Assembly (NCBI GenBank): GCA_002709305.1 | Contig: PAQM01000028.1 | Coordinates: 1-64,000, forward strand | Direction of reading: 5' to 3' | Length of the DNA stretch: 64,000 nucleotides | Source of the DNA: Crocinitomicaceae bacterium | Lineage (GTDB): Bacteria; Bacteroidota; Bacteroidia; Flavobacteriales_D; Crocinitomicaceae | Shown here: piece by piece, positions 5,570 through 15,637 of the stretch | How positions within the stretch are numbered: the first letter of the stretch is position 1 | Layout of the letters: every line of letters starts with the position of its first letter | The notes under the pieces: generated by a model | Seen by the model: only the letters and a program-made list of their open reading frames with translations | What the model was told of the DNA's origin: nothing | Database searches by the model: none | Program-made: the position numbers and the translations under genes

Positions 5570-6904
5570 ATGAAAATACTGTTCCTTATTCTTATATTAA
5601 GTATCTCTGTATTTGGAAAAACACAAAATGACTATTCAATTCGATTTGATGGAACAGATGACTACATTGATTTTGGAAATTCAACTGATTTTGATTTTTC
5701 AAATACTTCTTTTACTTTTGGTTGTTGGGTGAAAATTGGTAGCTTATCTCCACTGCCTGGTATTATTAATAAATCAGACACAAACAACTATGGATGGTTT
5801 CTATCAATTGAATCAAATCCTGGAAATTCAAATCATGAAAAGTTTCGTTTTTCTGGAACTTCCTCTAATTCTCCTGATTATTTTAATGTTTATTCTGATG
5901 TTATTTATAGCCCTATGGAATGGCATCATGTTATGGCGGTATTTGAAAATGGTACTCAAAAATTATATTATGATGGAAGTTTAGCCTCTACTGATAATTG
6001 GAATTATAGCATCGTAAATACAAGCACTAATTTAATCGTAGGAAAAAAAGAAGGTGGTTCATTCTTGAATGGATCGATAGATGATGTTCAAATATGGAAT
6101 GTACCATTAACGCAACAAGAGATACAACAATATATGTATTGTTCTCCAATAGGTAATGAAAATGGACTTATTGGATATTGGAATTTTGAAGAAGGAAGTG
6201 GAACAACAGCTATTGATTTGACCTCAAATAACAATGGAATAATTAACGGTGCTATATATACAAGAAATACACCGCCAAGCAGTCGAAATATCTTAACTAT
6301 AGATACAGTCAATGCTTGTGAATCTTATACCTGGATTGATGGAAACACATACATAATATCTAATAATTCTGCTACAGTGATAGAAACCAACTCGTTTGGA
6401 TGTGATTCCGTTATTCAACTTAATTTAACTATCACTCCCTACCCTAACACTTCGATTATAGAGAACATACCAAGCCTTACAGCAGATCAATTTGCTAGTG
6501 GATATCAATGGCTAAATTGCAACAATGATTATTCTATAATTATTGGTGAAACAAACCAAACTTTCACGCCAACAGAAACAGGGAACTATGCTGTCGCTAT
6601 TTCATTAAATGGTTGTATTGATACTTCTGAATGTATTCCAGTAAACCTATCGGAAATAAATGATTTCAAAAATAATTTTGCTAGTGTTTACCCAAACCCC
6701 GTATCCGAAATATTAGTAATCAAAGGATTAAAAAAACTGACTGAATTAGAAAACATTGAAATTATTTCTTCAAAAGGAAATGTTTTGAAAAAACTTGAAG
6801 AAAAAAAAGAAATTATAAACATTAAAAACCTACCTCCAGGACTTTATTTTCTAAAAATAAATCTCAAAACAGAAGCAAGAACAATAAAGTTTATAAAAAA
6901 CTAA
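5570..6904 (+). CDS. secreted LamG-domain protein with T9SS sorting domain
   Basis: A 444-aa exported protein. Signal peptide residues 1-19 (ending VFGKTQ). Residues ~20-220 form a LamG/concanavalin-type jelly roll (IRFDGTDDYIDFGN, FTFGCWVKIG, WHHVMAVFENG, GSIDDVQIWN, GLIGYWNFEEG), a carbohydrate- or protein-binding fold. Residues ~245-290 form the CESYTWIDGNTY...FGCDSVIQLNLTI repeat often seen in T9SS adhesins. The C-terminal ~75 residues are a type A sorting domain (SVYPNPVSE ... GLYFLKI ... IKFIKN), which directs export through the outer membrane and surface anchoring. It follows the DUF1566 gene by 2 nt, making a three-gene secreted set, and its stop abuts the convergent protease gene. 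Confidence 0.85.
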   Translation: MKILFLILILSISVFGKTQNDYSIRFDGTDDYIDFGNSTDFDFSNTSFTFGCWVKIGSLSPLPGIINKSDTNNYGWFLSIESNPGNSNHEKFRFSGTSSNSPDYFNVYSDVIYSPMEWHHVMAVFENGTQKLYYDGSLASTDNWNYSIVNTSTNLIVGKKEGGSFLNGSIDDVQIWNVPLTQQEIQQYMYCSPIGNENGLIGYWNFEEGSGTTAIDLTSNNNGIINGAIYTRNTPPSSRNILTIDTVNACESYTWIDGNTYIISNNSATVIETNSFGCDSVIQLNLTITPYPNTSIIENIPSLTADQFASGYQWLNCNNDYSIIIGETNQTFTPTETGNYAVAISLNGCIDTSECIPVNLSEINDFKNNFASVYPNPVSEILVIKGLKKLTELENIEIISSKGNVLKKLEEKKEIINIKNLPPGLYFLKINLKTEARTIKFIKN

Positions 6905-9900
6905 CTATTGACTTTTTAATATTCTTCTCGTATCTAATATGTTATCAGCAGAAAACCTTATCAAATATATTGCTGGTGGATAAGACGAAACATTTAATGA
7001 AACTTCTTTAGTTCCTTTTAAAATTTTAAATTCTTCTATAACCCTTCCATCAATTGCTAAAATTTTAGTATTAATTTCACTTGTTGTTGGCTGCGAAAAA
7101 ATAATGTTAGAGTTACCATTAGTTGGATTTGGTTGAAGAACTAAATCTAATTTATTATCACTAATCTCATCAATATTAACAATAACCATAATAGTATACA
7201 TAAAAGAACATGCTCCATCATTAATGGTAAGAATTACAGCGTGTGGACCATTAATAGTATATGTATGAACTGGATTCTGCTCAGTAGATGTATTTCCATC
7301 ACCAAAATCCCATAACCAACTATATGCACCAATAGAATTGTCTGTAAAAGTAACTGTACTACCATTAATAGAAGCAGTAAATTGAGCATCTACTACACCA
7401 GCAGTGACTACTTGTGTTGGACTCTCGCATTTCGTGCTCACATCCCAATCATAAAGATAGTAGTAATAATCAGGGGATGTAGTTGCAGTTGAGCTTGTTA
7501 AAGAAGCTATACCTGGAGTAGTATATGGATAAACTGCACCACCATTATTTCTAAATAAATTCATCTGATTTCCACCAATAGCAAAGTCTCCTGAAGATGG
7601 AACTTCAATACCTAAATATATTCTTTGTGGACCATCAACTAACGCAACTGTAACTTGTTGTATAATGTTATTAGTAGGTTGAACAGCTCCACTAAGAATG
7701 TTTCCATCCCATAAATATATTGTTCTATCACCTGCTCCATCAGCATCTACCCAAACAGAATCAATTGTAAAGGTTGTTTCCGAAGTGAAATTGATTGCGC
7801 CATAAAATCCAGAGCCATGATAACCTCCTCCTCCAATTGTATTATCTTGAGGCCCAACATTTGAGAATGTTTGAATAACATCCTGAACAGTATATATCTG
7901 TGATGAAATAAGAGGAGGCGTATTAAAAGTATCTCCAATATGAACCAACCCTGTTGAATCATACCAATAGATATCTCCTGAAAACGAACCATTTACAGCA
8001 GATAATTCTATTGATGTGTTAGGACAACCCTCTCCATCTATAGTTGAAATAATCTCAGGGTACTCGACATCAATATATGAATTCTTTATTTCAGTATCCA
8101 ACCCATTTATATTACTTGTTTGAAGAGAAACTGTATATTGACCTGAGCTACTATATGTATGAGTTGGGTTCTGTTGTGTTGATAAATTACCATCACCAAA
8201 ATCCCATAACCATCCTGTAGGGAAATTATTTGAAAGATCAGTAAACTCTACTGTACCATCACAAGTATTAGTAACATTTGCTTCAAAATCACAAATTGGC
8301 GGTAATCCCGTAACATCAATATTAATATTGTCAAGGTATAACTTCTGACCGTATCCATTAATATTTACAAATCGTAACGTAACTGTATTACCTATGTATG
8401 ATGAAATATCTATTGTTTCCTGCTGCCAATCACTTGCTGCTGGAGTCCAATTATTACTAGTAGATGTATTCCCTCCCGATAAAGTTGCTCCATCTTTGAA
8501 ATAGAGTTGAGTATAAGTCTGACCACAATCTGTTGAAACATCAATTCTTAAATCATCTGAATAAGTTGCGCTATATTGGTAATAAGCAACATCAAATGAT
8601 AATTGTGCAATTGTACCTGTATTAAGATCCATAGTTAAAATTTGCATAATATCCTCTTCACCCGAAGCATTATAAGAATAATTATTCACGAAAACAGCAT
8701 TAGTTTGGGCCCCATCAGCTCCAGTCACGTCTGTTCTTTCCCAAGTATATTCAGAATCTGGATTGATTATCGTTATGTCTGATGTAGGAAAAACAGGTTG
8801 TTCAAAACCCTCTTGATATGGATAAACAGCATTTGGATTAAGTATATCAATTATTTGCACCAACGTATCATTGCACGATGTACTATCATTTGTCAAACCT
8901 GTCCATACTTTTAGTTCATACTGACCTGGTATAGAAACATTAATTGGAGTAAAAAAAGTATAGCTGATCGTTGATCCGGAAGATATGGGACTTGATACGA
9001 TTTCAGTTTCAATTGAATTATTATCATATTGATAACTAATAGGGAAATTAGATTCTGTATATAATCCTTTATTTTCTATAACTACTTCTACAGGAATTAT
9101 ATTTGCCCCTCCACAGAGCTCAATAAATGAAGAAGGAGAAGTTATTTCTCTTACTCCTGCATCATGATCGCCGGCACATGATAGAAAACAATTATTGACT
9201 CCTCCAGTAGAACCAGAATATTCTATAGCAATTTGCCTTAAACTAACCATGTCATTCAAACCACGAGCACGAACAGAGAACCAATAGTCTAAAGAAACAT
9301 CCGGCACAACAACACCATATTGTAAGTTTGATGTAGTACCTACTGAATCCATAAATTTATCTCCTAACATAAATACATCATACGCTGTAGCATTAGGGAC
9401 AGAATCCCATTGTAACTGAATGGTACTTTGATCTGGACAAACTCTATTTACTATTATGTTTTGTGGTCGCTCCATGATAGAAAAATTAGCGTCACTTATA
9501 TCCGATACAGAGCCACGACTAACTCGAATTAATCCTTGCCCCGTAACATTCGTTGGAACATTCCATGAAATAAATCGAGAATCACCACTAACTGTATTTA
9601 TTGTTGTCCAAGAACCTCCATTATTTTCTGAATACTCTATTAAAAAAGAGCCACTATCATCAAAAGCATCCCAATGAATTCTATCTTGATTTCCTGGGAT
9701 TAGTCCTTCACCTCCCATTGGGAAAATTACTGTAATGTCATCATATAAAAACTCATAAACTACCCAATATTCTCGGGCGCCAAAAGGAATAACATTCCCC
9801 TTAACTTTAAGGGTATAACTACCTTGCTGAGGATTATCAATCGCTATTTGTTCAACATTATTCAAGTGATCCTCTCCCTTAATAGCTGGTGTAGCTAAAC

Positions 9901-11635
9901 TAACAGGGTCTGGTGTATGATCTAATAACCAAGGGTAATGTACTACAGATAAAGGGTCAATTACTGTAGCGTCCAAATCATTAACAAGTGCATATGATGC
10001 TGACGTAGAGGCTTCTAAATCAGACCAATAAACCATAATCTTAGCACGTTGAACGCCTGCAGGAATTGATATATTATGAATATTACTATCGCCTTGAGCT
10101 ATAGTAGCAGAGAAATATCGATTATCTTCTAATAGTTTAACCGCCTTATATGCATTTACTTTTCCCCATCCATAAATAAAGTCTGGTCCATCATTCCCTA
10201 ACTCATTAGCAGTGTTAAGTAACGTTGCTTTTAATAAAGAAGAAGATGCAACATTACCTCCATTCATCTCTTGATAGGCATTATGCAATTGAGCCATAAC
10301 ACCACATATACCAGGGGCAGCAGCTGATGTTCCTCCACCAGGAGCATATGTATTATTAGGATCAGTAGATATTTGACTATTACCATGAGCAGATATATCA
10401 GGTTTAATCCTACCATCTGAAGCAGGGCCCCTAGATGAACTAGCAATTATACCATCATTCTCATTTAAATTTGCTGTAGCTATCACATTCTTGCCTATTT
10501 TATGCCCACCTGTTATATTACCCCACTGATCTCCTGCACCATACCCACAATCGTTATTATTACTATTACCGGCAGAGAATGTTTGCATCAATGTAGGGTT
10601 TTGATCGATTTCTTGATCTACAAGCAATGTCGTATTAGTGTATCCACCATTACAACCATTGGAATATGAAGAATTAAAAACTAAGACCGCACTATCTTGA
10701 TGAAGAGTAACTGTACCACCCATACCAGAGCTATATTGTCTTATGTGCAAATAAGAAGCAGGAGCCATTCCTCGCATTAGAGGATCTAGATTTCCAGCTC
10801 CACCAGCAATTCCGGCACACATATCACCATGATCTCCAGTTAAATCTCCTGCTACATCATCTTGATTAACTCTTCCTGTATAATCAATATGTGGACCAAC
10901 ATATCCATCATCATTTATAGCTATAGCAATACCTGTTCCATCATATTCTAACCCCCCATTATAATCATTATCAATTGCATTAGACCTATGCAAATTTCTT
11001 CCATCATCTGATTCAGGCACTCCAGGCTCAGAGATTAAGTCAACAAAACGTATAAATGGTAGATTTATAAGAGTACTTAATTTATTTTCTAATAATTGAA
11101 TATCAAACATGTTGGCATGCTTATAGACATGACTAATGGAAGCGCCAATACTCTCTATAGAACTTATTACTGTTTCAATAGAAATGTCTTTAAAAACTAG
11201 AACAGACAGACTTAAATACTGACCATCATAAGCCCAATTTGGAAAGTTACCTCTATCTAATCGACGGCTAGTTTTATACTTTAAATCAAAGTCCTCTATA
11301 TTGATAACACCCAATGAAAAGAGCAACTGTTTATTAATATTTTGAGGCAAAGATGCTAAATAAGTGTTATTTGGTATATACTCTAACATTTGAATATCCT
11401 TGTCAGATAATTTTTTTAACAACTCAACATTTGGTACCTTTTCAAAAGTTATAAAACGATACAATCTCCCGTTGTATAAGTTGCTTTGATAATCAAATTG
11501 ATAATTATTAATATTAGATTTTTTCTCAATTTTTTCTTTGTTAAAATTTAAGCTGATAACTTGAGAAGTCTGAGCAGTCAATTGAAAACAAGTAGAAATA
11601 ACTACCAACAAAACAAAAAGAGACATCTTTATCAT
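6905..11635 (-). CDS. S8 subtilisin-like serine protease with PKD domains and T9SS tail
   Basis: A 1576-aa exported protease. Signal peptide ~1-22. The catalytic triad is visible in order: Asp in AINDDGY (~242), His in GDHGDMCAG (~269) and Ser in GGGTSAAAPG (~437), with an oxyanion Asn in SAGNSN (~357). After the catalytic domain come beta-rich modules including a fibronectin III-like segment (~705-800), a MAM/jelly-roll-like region (~935-1110) and two PKD domains, each with the GDGN-ST--NP-HTY signature (~1140-1200 and ~1430-1490). The last ~75 residues are a T9SS sorting domain (QPNPTNGNS ... GRVIEEF ... YLIRFS). It probably degrades extracellular protein at the cell surface. No neighbouring gene shares its strand closely, so it is likely monocistronic. 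Confidence 0.93.
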   Translation of the reverse strand: MIKMSLFVLLVVISTCFQLTAQTSQVISLNFNKEKIEKKSNINNYQFDYQSNLYNGRLYRFITFEKVPNVELLKKLSDKDIQMLEYIPNNTYLASLPQNINKQLLFSLGVINIEDFDLKYKTSRRLDRGNFPNWAYDGQYLSLSVLVFKDISIETVISSIESIGASISHVYKHANMFDIQLLENKLSTLINLPFIRFVDLISEPGVPESDDGRNLHRSNAIDNDYNGGLEYDGTGIAIAINDDGYVGPHIDYTGRVNQDDVAGDLTGDHGDMCAGIAGGAGNLDPLMRGMAPASYLHIRQYSSGMGGTVTLHQDSAVLVFNSSYSNGCNGGYTNTTLLVDQEIDQNPTLMQTFSAGNSNNNDCGYGAGDQWGNITGGHKIGKNVIATANLNENDGIIASSSRGPASDGRIKPDISAHGNSQISTDPNNTYAPGGGTSAAAPGICGVMAQLHNAYQEMNGGNVASSSLLKATLLNTANELGNDGPDFIYGWGKVNAYKAVKLLEDNRYFSATIAQGDSNIHNISIPAGVQRAKIMVYWSDLEASTSASYALVNDLDATVIDPLSVVHYPWLLDHTPDPVSLATPAIKGEDHLNNVEQIAIDNPQQGSYTLKVKGNVIPFGAREYWVVYEFLYDDITVIFPMGGEGLIPGNQDRIHWDAFDDSGSFLIEYSENNGGSWTTINTVSGDSRFISWNVPTNVTGQGLIRVSRGSVSDISDANFSIMERPQNIIVNRVCPDQSTIQLQWDSVPNATAYDVFMLGDKFMDSVGTTSNLQYGVVVPDVSLDYWFSVRARGLNDMVSLRQIAIEYSGSTGGVNNCFLSCAGDHDAGVREITSPSSFIELCGGANIIPVEVVIENKGLYTESNFPISYQYDNNSIETEIVSSPISSGSTISYTFFTPINVSIPGQYELKVWTGLTNDSTSCNDTLVQIIDILNPNAVYPYQEGFEQPVFPTSDITIINPDSEYTWERTDVTGADGAQTNAVFVNNYSYNASGEEDIMQILTMDLNTGTIAQLSFDVAYYQYSATYSDDLRIDVSTDCGQTYTQLYFKDGATLSGGNTSTSNNWTPAASDWQQETIDISSYIGNTVTLRFVNINGYGQKLYLDNINIDVTGLPPICDFEANVTNTCDGTVEFTDLSNNFPTGWLWDFGDGNLSTQQNPTHTYSSSGQYTVSLQTSNINGLDTEIKNSYIDVEYPEIISTIDGEGCPNTSIELSAVNGSFSGDIYWYDSTGLVHIGDTFNTPPLISSQIYTVQDVIQTFSNVGPQDNTIGGGGYHGSGFYGAINFTSETTFTIDSVWVDADGAGDRTIYLWDGNILSGAVQPTNNIIQQVTVALVDGPQRIYLGIEVPSSGDFAIGGNQMNLFRNNGGAVYPYTTPGIASLTSSTATTSPDYYYYLYDWDVSTKCESPTQVVTAGVVDAQFTASINGSTVTFTDNSIGAYSWLWDFGDGNTSTEQNPVHTYTINGPHAVILTINDGACSFMYTIMVIVNIDEISDNKLDLVLQPNPTNGNSNIIFSQPTTSEINTKILAIDGRVIEEFKILKGTKEVSLNVSSYPPAIYLIRFSADNILDTRRILKSQ

Positions 11636-11758
11636 AAGAGAATTTATTTTAATTAATGAGTAATAACGTAATGTAATATTACAAAATAAAAAGAAGATAA
11701 AATAACTTAGAGAAGAACAAAATCATTACCTTTAAAACAAACGTTAATTTTAAAAATC

Positions 11759-12319
11759 ATGACAACTACTCAAATCATGTTAATTATTGTAGCAATATTA
11801 GTCGCTTGGATTATTGCGATTTATAACACACTTGTGAAACTAAAGAACAATCGCAAAAATGCTTTCGCAGACATAGATGTTCAACTTAAACAAAGACATG
11901 ATATAGTGCCACAGCTTATTGCATCTGTTAAAGGGTATATGGATCATGAAAGAGGAACATTAGAAGCCATCACTTCCAAGAGGAATAAAGCAATTAACGC
12001 TAATTCAATTAATGAAAAAATAGCAGCCGAAAAAGAATTATCTTCTGCTCTAAATGGTTTTAACATACAAGTTGAAGCTTATCCAGATTTAAAAGCAAGT
12101 AATAACTTCTCTCAACTTCAAACAGAACTTTCTGATATTGAAAACAAATTAGCATCCGTAAGAAGATTTTTCAATTCATCAACAAAAGAATTAAACATTG
12201 CTATTCAAAAATTCCCTAATAATCTTTTGGCATCAATCTTTGGATATAGGGAAGAAGATATGTTTGATCTTGGAGATAATAGAACAGATTACGAAAAAGC
12301 TCCGGAAGTTAAGTTCTAA
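11759..12319 (+). CDS. lemA: LemA family protein
   Basis: 186 aa with one N-terminal membrane helix (residues ~5-24) and a long helical cytoplasmic-side or periplasmic bundle. The LemA signatures are present: YNTLVKLKNN, an FADIDVQLKQRHDIVPQLIASVKGY-type segment (~37-60) and RRFFNSSTKELN (~136-147). LemA proteins are often encoded next to M48 peptidases and are suspected to assist them or envelope homeostasis, but the biochemical role is not settled. The M48 peptidase starts 5 nt downstream, so the two form an operon. A TACCTTTA sequence at 11727-11734 is a plausible -7 box. Confidence 0.93.
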   Translation: MTTTQIMLIIVAILVAWIIAIYNTLVKLKNNRKNAFADIDVQLKQRHDIVPQLIASVKGYMDHERGTLEAITSKRNKAINANSINEKIAAEKELSSALNGFNIQVEAYPDLKASNNFSQLQTELSDIENKLASVRRFFNSSTKELNIAIQKFPNNLLASIFGYREEDMFDLGDNRTDYEKAPEVKF

Positions 12320-12324
12320 ATACA

Positions 12325-13278
12325 ATGAAATACGTTGGTCTTCAAAAACAAATTAGCTCTAACAATAAAAAATCTATCCTTTTATTAATAGGGTTCCCAA
12401 TAATTCTTCTTGGAGTTGTTTATTCTGTATTAATACTAGCATCTAACGATCTTGATAGATTAAATTTTGAAGCGATTAACGAAAGTTTTATAGAGATTAG
12501 CCCATATATATTAATCGGTACAGGAATATGGTTTTTCATTGCATACTTAGGTCATTCATCTATGATTGACTATGCATCAAAATCAAAGGGTATAACTCGT
12601 AAAGAGAATATGCGGGTCTATAATTTAACTGAAAATCTTTGTATGAGCGTTGGTATGACCATGCCAAAGCTCAAAATAATTGAATCCGAAGCATTAAATG
12701 CATTTGCTAGTGGTTTAAATAAAAAAAACTATAGTGTAACATTAACTAGGGGTATTATTGAAAAACTAAATGACGATGAATTAGAAGGTGTCATTGCACA
12801 CGAATTAATGCACATAAGAAATAATGATGTGAAATTACTTGTCATCAGTATAATATTTGTTGGTATCTTTTCATTAATAATACAAATAGCATTTAGAGGA
12901 ATGCTTTATGGAAATATGGGGAGATCAAGAAAGAAAGATGGGAAAGGAAGTGCTGCACTTTTAATTATTATTCTTATAGTATCAATAATAGCATATCTTA
13001 TTTCTCTACTATTTAAATTTGCCATAAGCCGAAAAAGAGAGTTTTTAGCAGATGCTGGAGCAGCAGAAATGACTCGAAAACCAAGTTCTTTAGCTAATGC
13101 ACTTCAAAAAATCTCTTCTAATTCTAAAATTGACTATATCAGAAGCGATGATATTAAACAGCTATTCATTGATAATTCTCCTGACACAAAATCAAAGAAC
13201 ATTTTAGGCAATTTTAGAGGGCTTTTTTCTACACACCCTCCTATAGAAGAAAGAATAAAAATTTTAAATCAATTTTGA
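12325..13278 (+). CDS. HtpX-like M48 family zinc metalloprotease
   Basis: 317 aa, integral membrane. Two N-terminal membrane helices (~18-40, ~58-76), then the zinc site HELMH (His159-Glu-x-x-His163) and the third ligand Glu in KREFLADAGA (~240), with two more membrane helices between (~167-190 and ~210-230). This is the layout of HtpX/M48B proteases, which degrade damaged or misassembled membrane proteins with the active site facing the cytoplasm. It is downstream of and probably cotranscribed with lemA, a common pairing. It ends 34 nt from a convergent gene, across a weak AT hairpin at 13275-13296. Confidence 0.92.
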   Translation: MKYVGLQKQISSNNKKSILLLIGFPIILLGVVYSVLILASNDLDRLNFEAINESFIEISPYILIGTGIWFFIAYLGHSSMIDYASKSKGITRKENMRVYNLTENLCMSVGMTMPKLKIIESEALNAFASGLNKKNYSVTLTRGIIEKLNDDELEGVIAHELMHIRNNDVKLLVISIIFVGIFSLIIQIAFRGMLYGNMGRSRKKDGKGSAALLIIILIVSIIAYLISLLFKFAISRKREFLADAGAAEMTRKPSSLANALQKISSNSKIDYIRSDDIKQLFIDNSPDTKSKNILGNFRGLFSTHPPIEERIKILNQF

Positions 13279-13296
13279 TTATAAAACTTTAATCAA
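13275..13296. terminator. weak bidirectional hairpin between convergent genes
   Basis: TTGATTA (13275-13281) pairs with TAATCAA (13290-13296) around an 8-nt loop, overlapping the stop of the M48 gene and lying 17 nt beyond the stop of the convergent barrel gene. The stem is nearly all A/T, with only short T-runs after it, so efficiency is doubtful. Confidence 0.3.
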
Positions 13297-13312
13297 TTTA
13301 ATATTTACGTTT

Positions 13313-13927
13313 TTACAATTCAATTTGAAAAATTATACCAATATTATTTAAATTATTTAACCTTTGCTCATCAAAGAAAAACTTTGTTGGTACAGTCTGA
13401 AACTTTGTTATATCTGATTGACATGTATAATTCAATCCAACACTTACCTTATCTATAAATTCATATAAGAAAGATAAATTAAATTGTCCGCCAATATTCC
13501 AACCTTCAAAAACATCTTGCTGCCTTTCATTTAAATAGCGAAATTCATCTTCAGCTATATGCTGAACATATGGCCCTAAAAAAAACATAATTTTTATTTT
13601 TTCTGCAATATTAGAATCAAATGAAACTAATAAAGGAATTTTTATAACTGATCGAATATGATTAAAATCTCCTAAATAATTAGAGCCATTTCCACTAAGT
13701 TTATTTAAGCCTAGACCAGATGAAAGGCCAAATCTTTCTCCTATTTTATAATTAAAAAGTATTGCGCCACTATTACTATTTAGATTATAGTTTAAAGCAT
13801 TGTCATTTTCCACTGTTCCAAACCCAATACCTCCATACCCTATAAAACTAGATTTAGATTCTTGTGCATTTAACAAGTTAAATGAAAGAAAAATTGATAA
13901 TAATAAATGAACCCTCAACTTATTCAT
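13313..13927 (-). CDS. PorT-like outer-membrane beta-barrel protein
   Basis: 204 aa from the ATG at 13925-13927; nine codons upstream is another ATG, but the signal peptide (MNKLRVHLLLSIFLSFNLLNAQ) begins at this one. The mature part has alternating hydrophobic/polar strands with many Gly, Asn and aromatic residues (FIGYGGIGFGTV, GLSSGLGLNKLSG, IMFFLGPYVQHI, SVGLNYTCQSD) and ends with a hydrophobic final strand (NIGIIFQIEL), as in PF13568-type barrels. Probably an eight-strand outer-membrane protein; substrate or role unknown. It is isolated, with the convergent M48 gene at its 3' side. Confidence 0.7.
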   Translation of the reverse strand: MNKLRVHLLLSIFLSFNLLNAQESKSSFIGYGGIGFGTVENDNALNYNLNSNSGAILFNYKIGERFGLSSGLGLNKLSGNGSNYLGDFNHIRSVIKIPLLVSFDSNIAEKIKIMFFLGPYVQHIAEDEFRYLNERQQDVFEGWNIGGQFNLSFLYEFIDKVSVGLNYTCQSDITKFQTVPTKFFFDEQRLNNLNNIGIIFQIEL

Positions 13928-14110
13928 TGGCTTAGTATTAAAAAGATTCAACAATTCCTGATATTAATATATAATTTACAAATTTTGATTTTAAAATCCA
14001 AACAACCTATCTATCAACATATAACAAGTTGAAAAGTCAATACGTTCAACATCAAGTATTTACATATTTTTTTGTATTTTTAAAATAACAACCACTTTAT
14101 TGAGTATAAT

Positions 14111-14281
14111 ATGAAAGGAAAAATTCAACAGGCAGGGATAATGTTAGTTATTTGTTTTACTCTTATGCTTGGATCCTCTTTAGTTGAAGAGGAAAATAAA
14201 GACTTCAAAGCATGTCTTAATTATTTTGCTATGGGTTCTGGGATTTTAGCTGGAGCTTTGCTAATAGGATCAAGAAGATGA
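14111..14281 (+). CDS. 56-aa two-helix small membrane protein
   Basis: ATG at 14111 opens a 56-codon frame ending in TGA at 14279-14281. The product has two hydrophobic segments (about residues 8-24 and 38-54) separated by an acidic-basic loop (VEEENKDFKACLN), and it ends in SRR, so it is probably a small inner-membrane hairpin protein. It is the only coherent frame in the 450-bp gap between the barrel gene and the acyltransferase; the rest of that gap (13928-14110 and 14282-14377) shows nothing recognisable. No homologue is recalled; support is composition and topology only. Confidence 0.5.
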   Translation: MKGKIQQAGIMLVICFTLMLGSSLVEEENKDFKACLNYFAMGSGILAGALLIGSRR

Positions 14282-14377
14282 AATTCTATAACAATAGAAA
14301 GGGAAAATTATAGATTTGTTCAAAATCTATTTTGACTATAAAAACAAATAGATTCTATGTCTAATTAAAAGACTATT

Positions 14378-15502
14378 TTATGAATTATATTTTTTTCCAT
14401 TCAAAAATTTCCCAATAAATGTACTTCTAACCAAATAGTGATAACTTAAAAAGCTTAAAGCACCACTTATAATTAATACAAAAAGAAATCTTAATGTAGA
14501 TGGAATCGGCCAATTTGAGATAAAACTAGGTATAATGGCAACAAAAAATAAATGTATTAAATATACCCAATAAGAAGCATCAGACATATACCTCATCACT
14601 GATGAAAAATGACTCATATATCTAATAAAAAGCCCTGTGATACCAAAAACAAATAACCATACTATTATTGCATTAATAATAACGTGAAAAATATAATTAA
14701 ACCAACCCCCCGCAAAAAAATAAAAAGAGAAAAGAGATATAGCAAGAACAACAAAAAACCAATCGTTTTTGATTAAACTAACCAGCATCTCTTTTGATTT
14801 ATATAAAATCCAACCTACTAAATAAAAAATTAAATAATATATAAATGTATTTGGTTCTGGGATAAAAGATGTTGATGGAGAAACTTGATGACTTCTAGTT
14901 AAAATAAGTATAATAGCTGTAATTGCAGAAAATATAATTATACGCAAAAATGATCTATTTATTAACCATTTAAACATACTTAAAATTTTATTAGATAGAT
15001 GTGGCATTTTTCTTAAAAAACATGCTAGACAAGTAACTAAAAGAGTAAATAATGACAAATAATATAAAAACCAAAGATGAAGTGTATGACGAGGAATTAT
15101 AATACTAGGAGATAAGGTTAAAGTTGAAATGTCACCTTCAAAAACCAATTTTGTATATGTAAATGCAAAAGCTAGGATAGGCGAAAGTGAAAAAATAAAA
15201 ACAATAAAAGGTAAAATAATTCTTTTTACTCTATTTTTAATCATCTTAAAAAGTCCCCTTTCATAAAATAACATAGAGCCAAAAAAACCTGCAACTAAAA
15301 AAAATACCTGCATTCGAAAGGCATGAATTATAGAAACAATAAAATCATTCGAAATATGAACAGCAGAATCTTTTAATGGCCATTTATAAGTATATTCAGA
15401 ATAAGTGATCGCAGAATGCAAAACTAATCCAAGGAGCATCATAATAGCTCTTAAAGAATCAAGAGAGTGTATTCTTTTGGTCTTTTTTTGAGTTTCTATC
15501 AT
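14378..15502 (-). CDS. acyltransferase family 3 (OafA/OpgC-like) membrane protein
   Basis: 374 aa with about ten membrane helices. It begins with the family signature RIHSLDSLRAIMMLLGLVLHS (~11-31), containing the LDxLRAI motif and the conserved His. The family transfers acyl groups (acetyl, succinyl) across the membrane to polysaccharides, lipids or glucans; the LLGLVLHS variant is closest to OpgC/MdoC-type members. The substrate cannot be deduced. It stands alone, divergent from era, with 135 nt between the starts. No further polysaccharide gene is adjacent, so a role in surface glycan or lipid modification is only inferred. Confidence 0.85.
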   Translation of the reverse strand: MIETQKKTKRIHSLDSLRAIMMLLGLVLHSAITYSEYTYKWPLKDSAVHISNDFIVSIIHAFRMQVFFLVAGFFGSMLFYERGLFKMIKNRVKRIILPFIVFIFSLSPILAFAFTYTKLVFEGDISTLTLSPSIIIPRHTLHLWFLYYLSLFTLLVTCLACFLRKMPHLSNKILSMFKWLINRSFLRIIIFSAITAIILILTRSHQVSPSTSFIPEPNTFIYYLIFYLVGWILYKSKEMLVSLIKNDWFFVVLAISLFSFYFFAGGWFNYIFHVIINAIIVWLFVFGITGLFIRYMSHFSSVMRYMSDASYWVYLIHLFFVAIIPSFISNWPIPSTLRFLFVLIISGALSFLSYHYLVRSTFIGKFLNGKKYNS

Positions 15503-15592
15503 CTTTTAAAATTAAACGAATAATCTTATTTTATTAATAAATGACATAATATTTTATAAAAATCTCTTTAGAAAGCATTTAACTTTAAGTTC

Positions 15593-15600
15593 TATGTTTA
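15593..15600 (+). promoter_or_regulatory. candidate -7 box for era
   Basis: TATGTTTA is one mismatch from the Bacteroidota TAnnTTTG consensus and lies 37 nt upstream of the era start at 15638, in the divergent gap with the acyltransferase. A weak prediction. Confidence 0.3.
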
Positions 15601-15637
15601 AACTAATTTCCGTTTCTTTGAGGTTCATTTATAAAAA

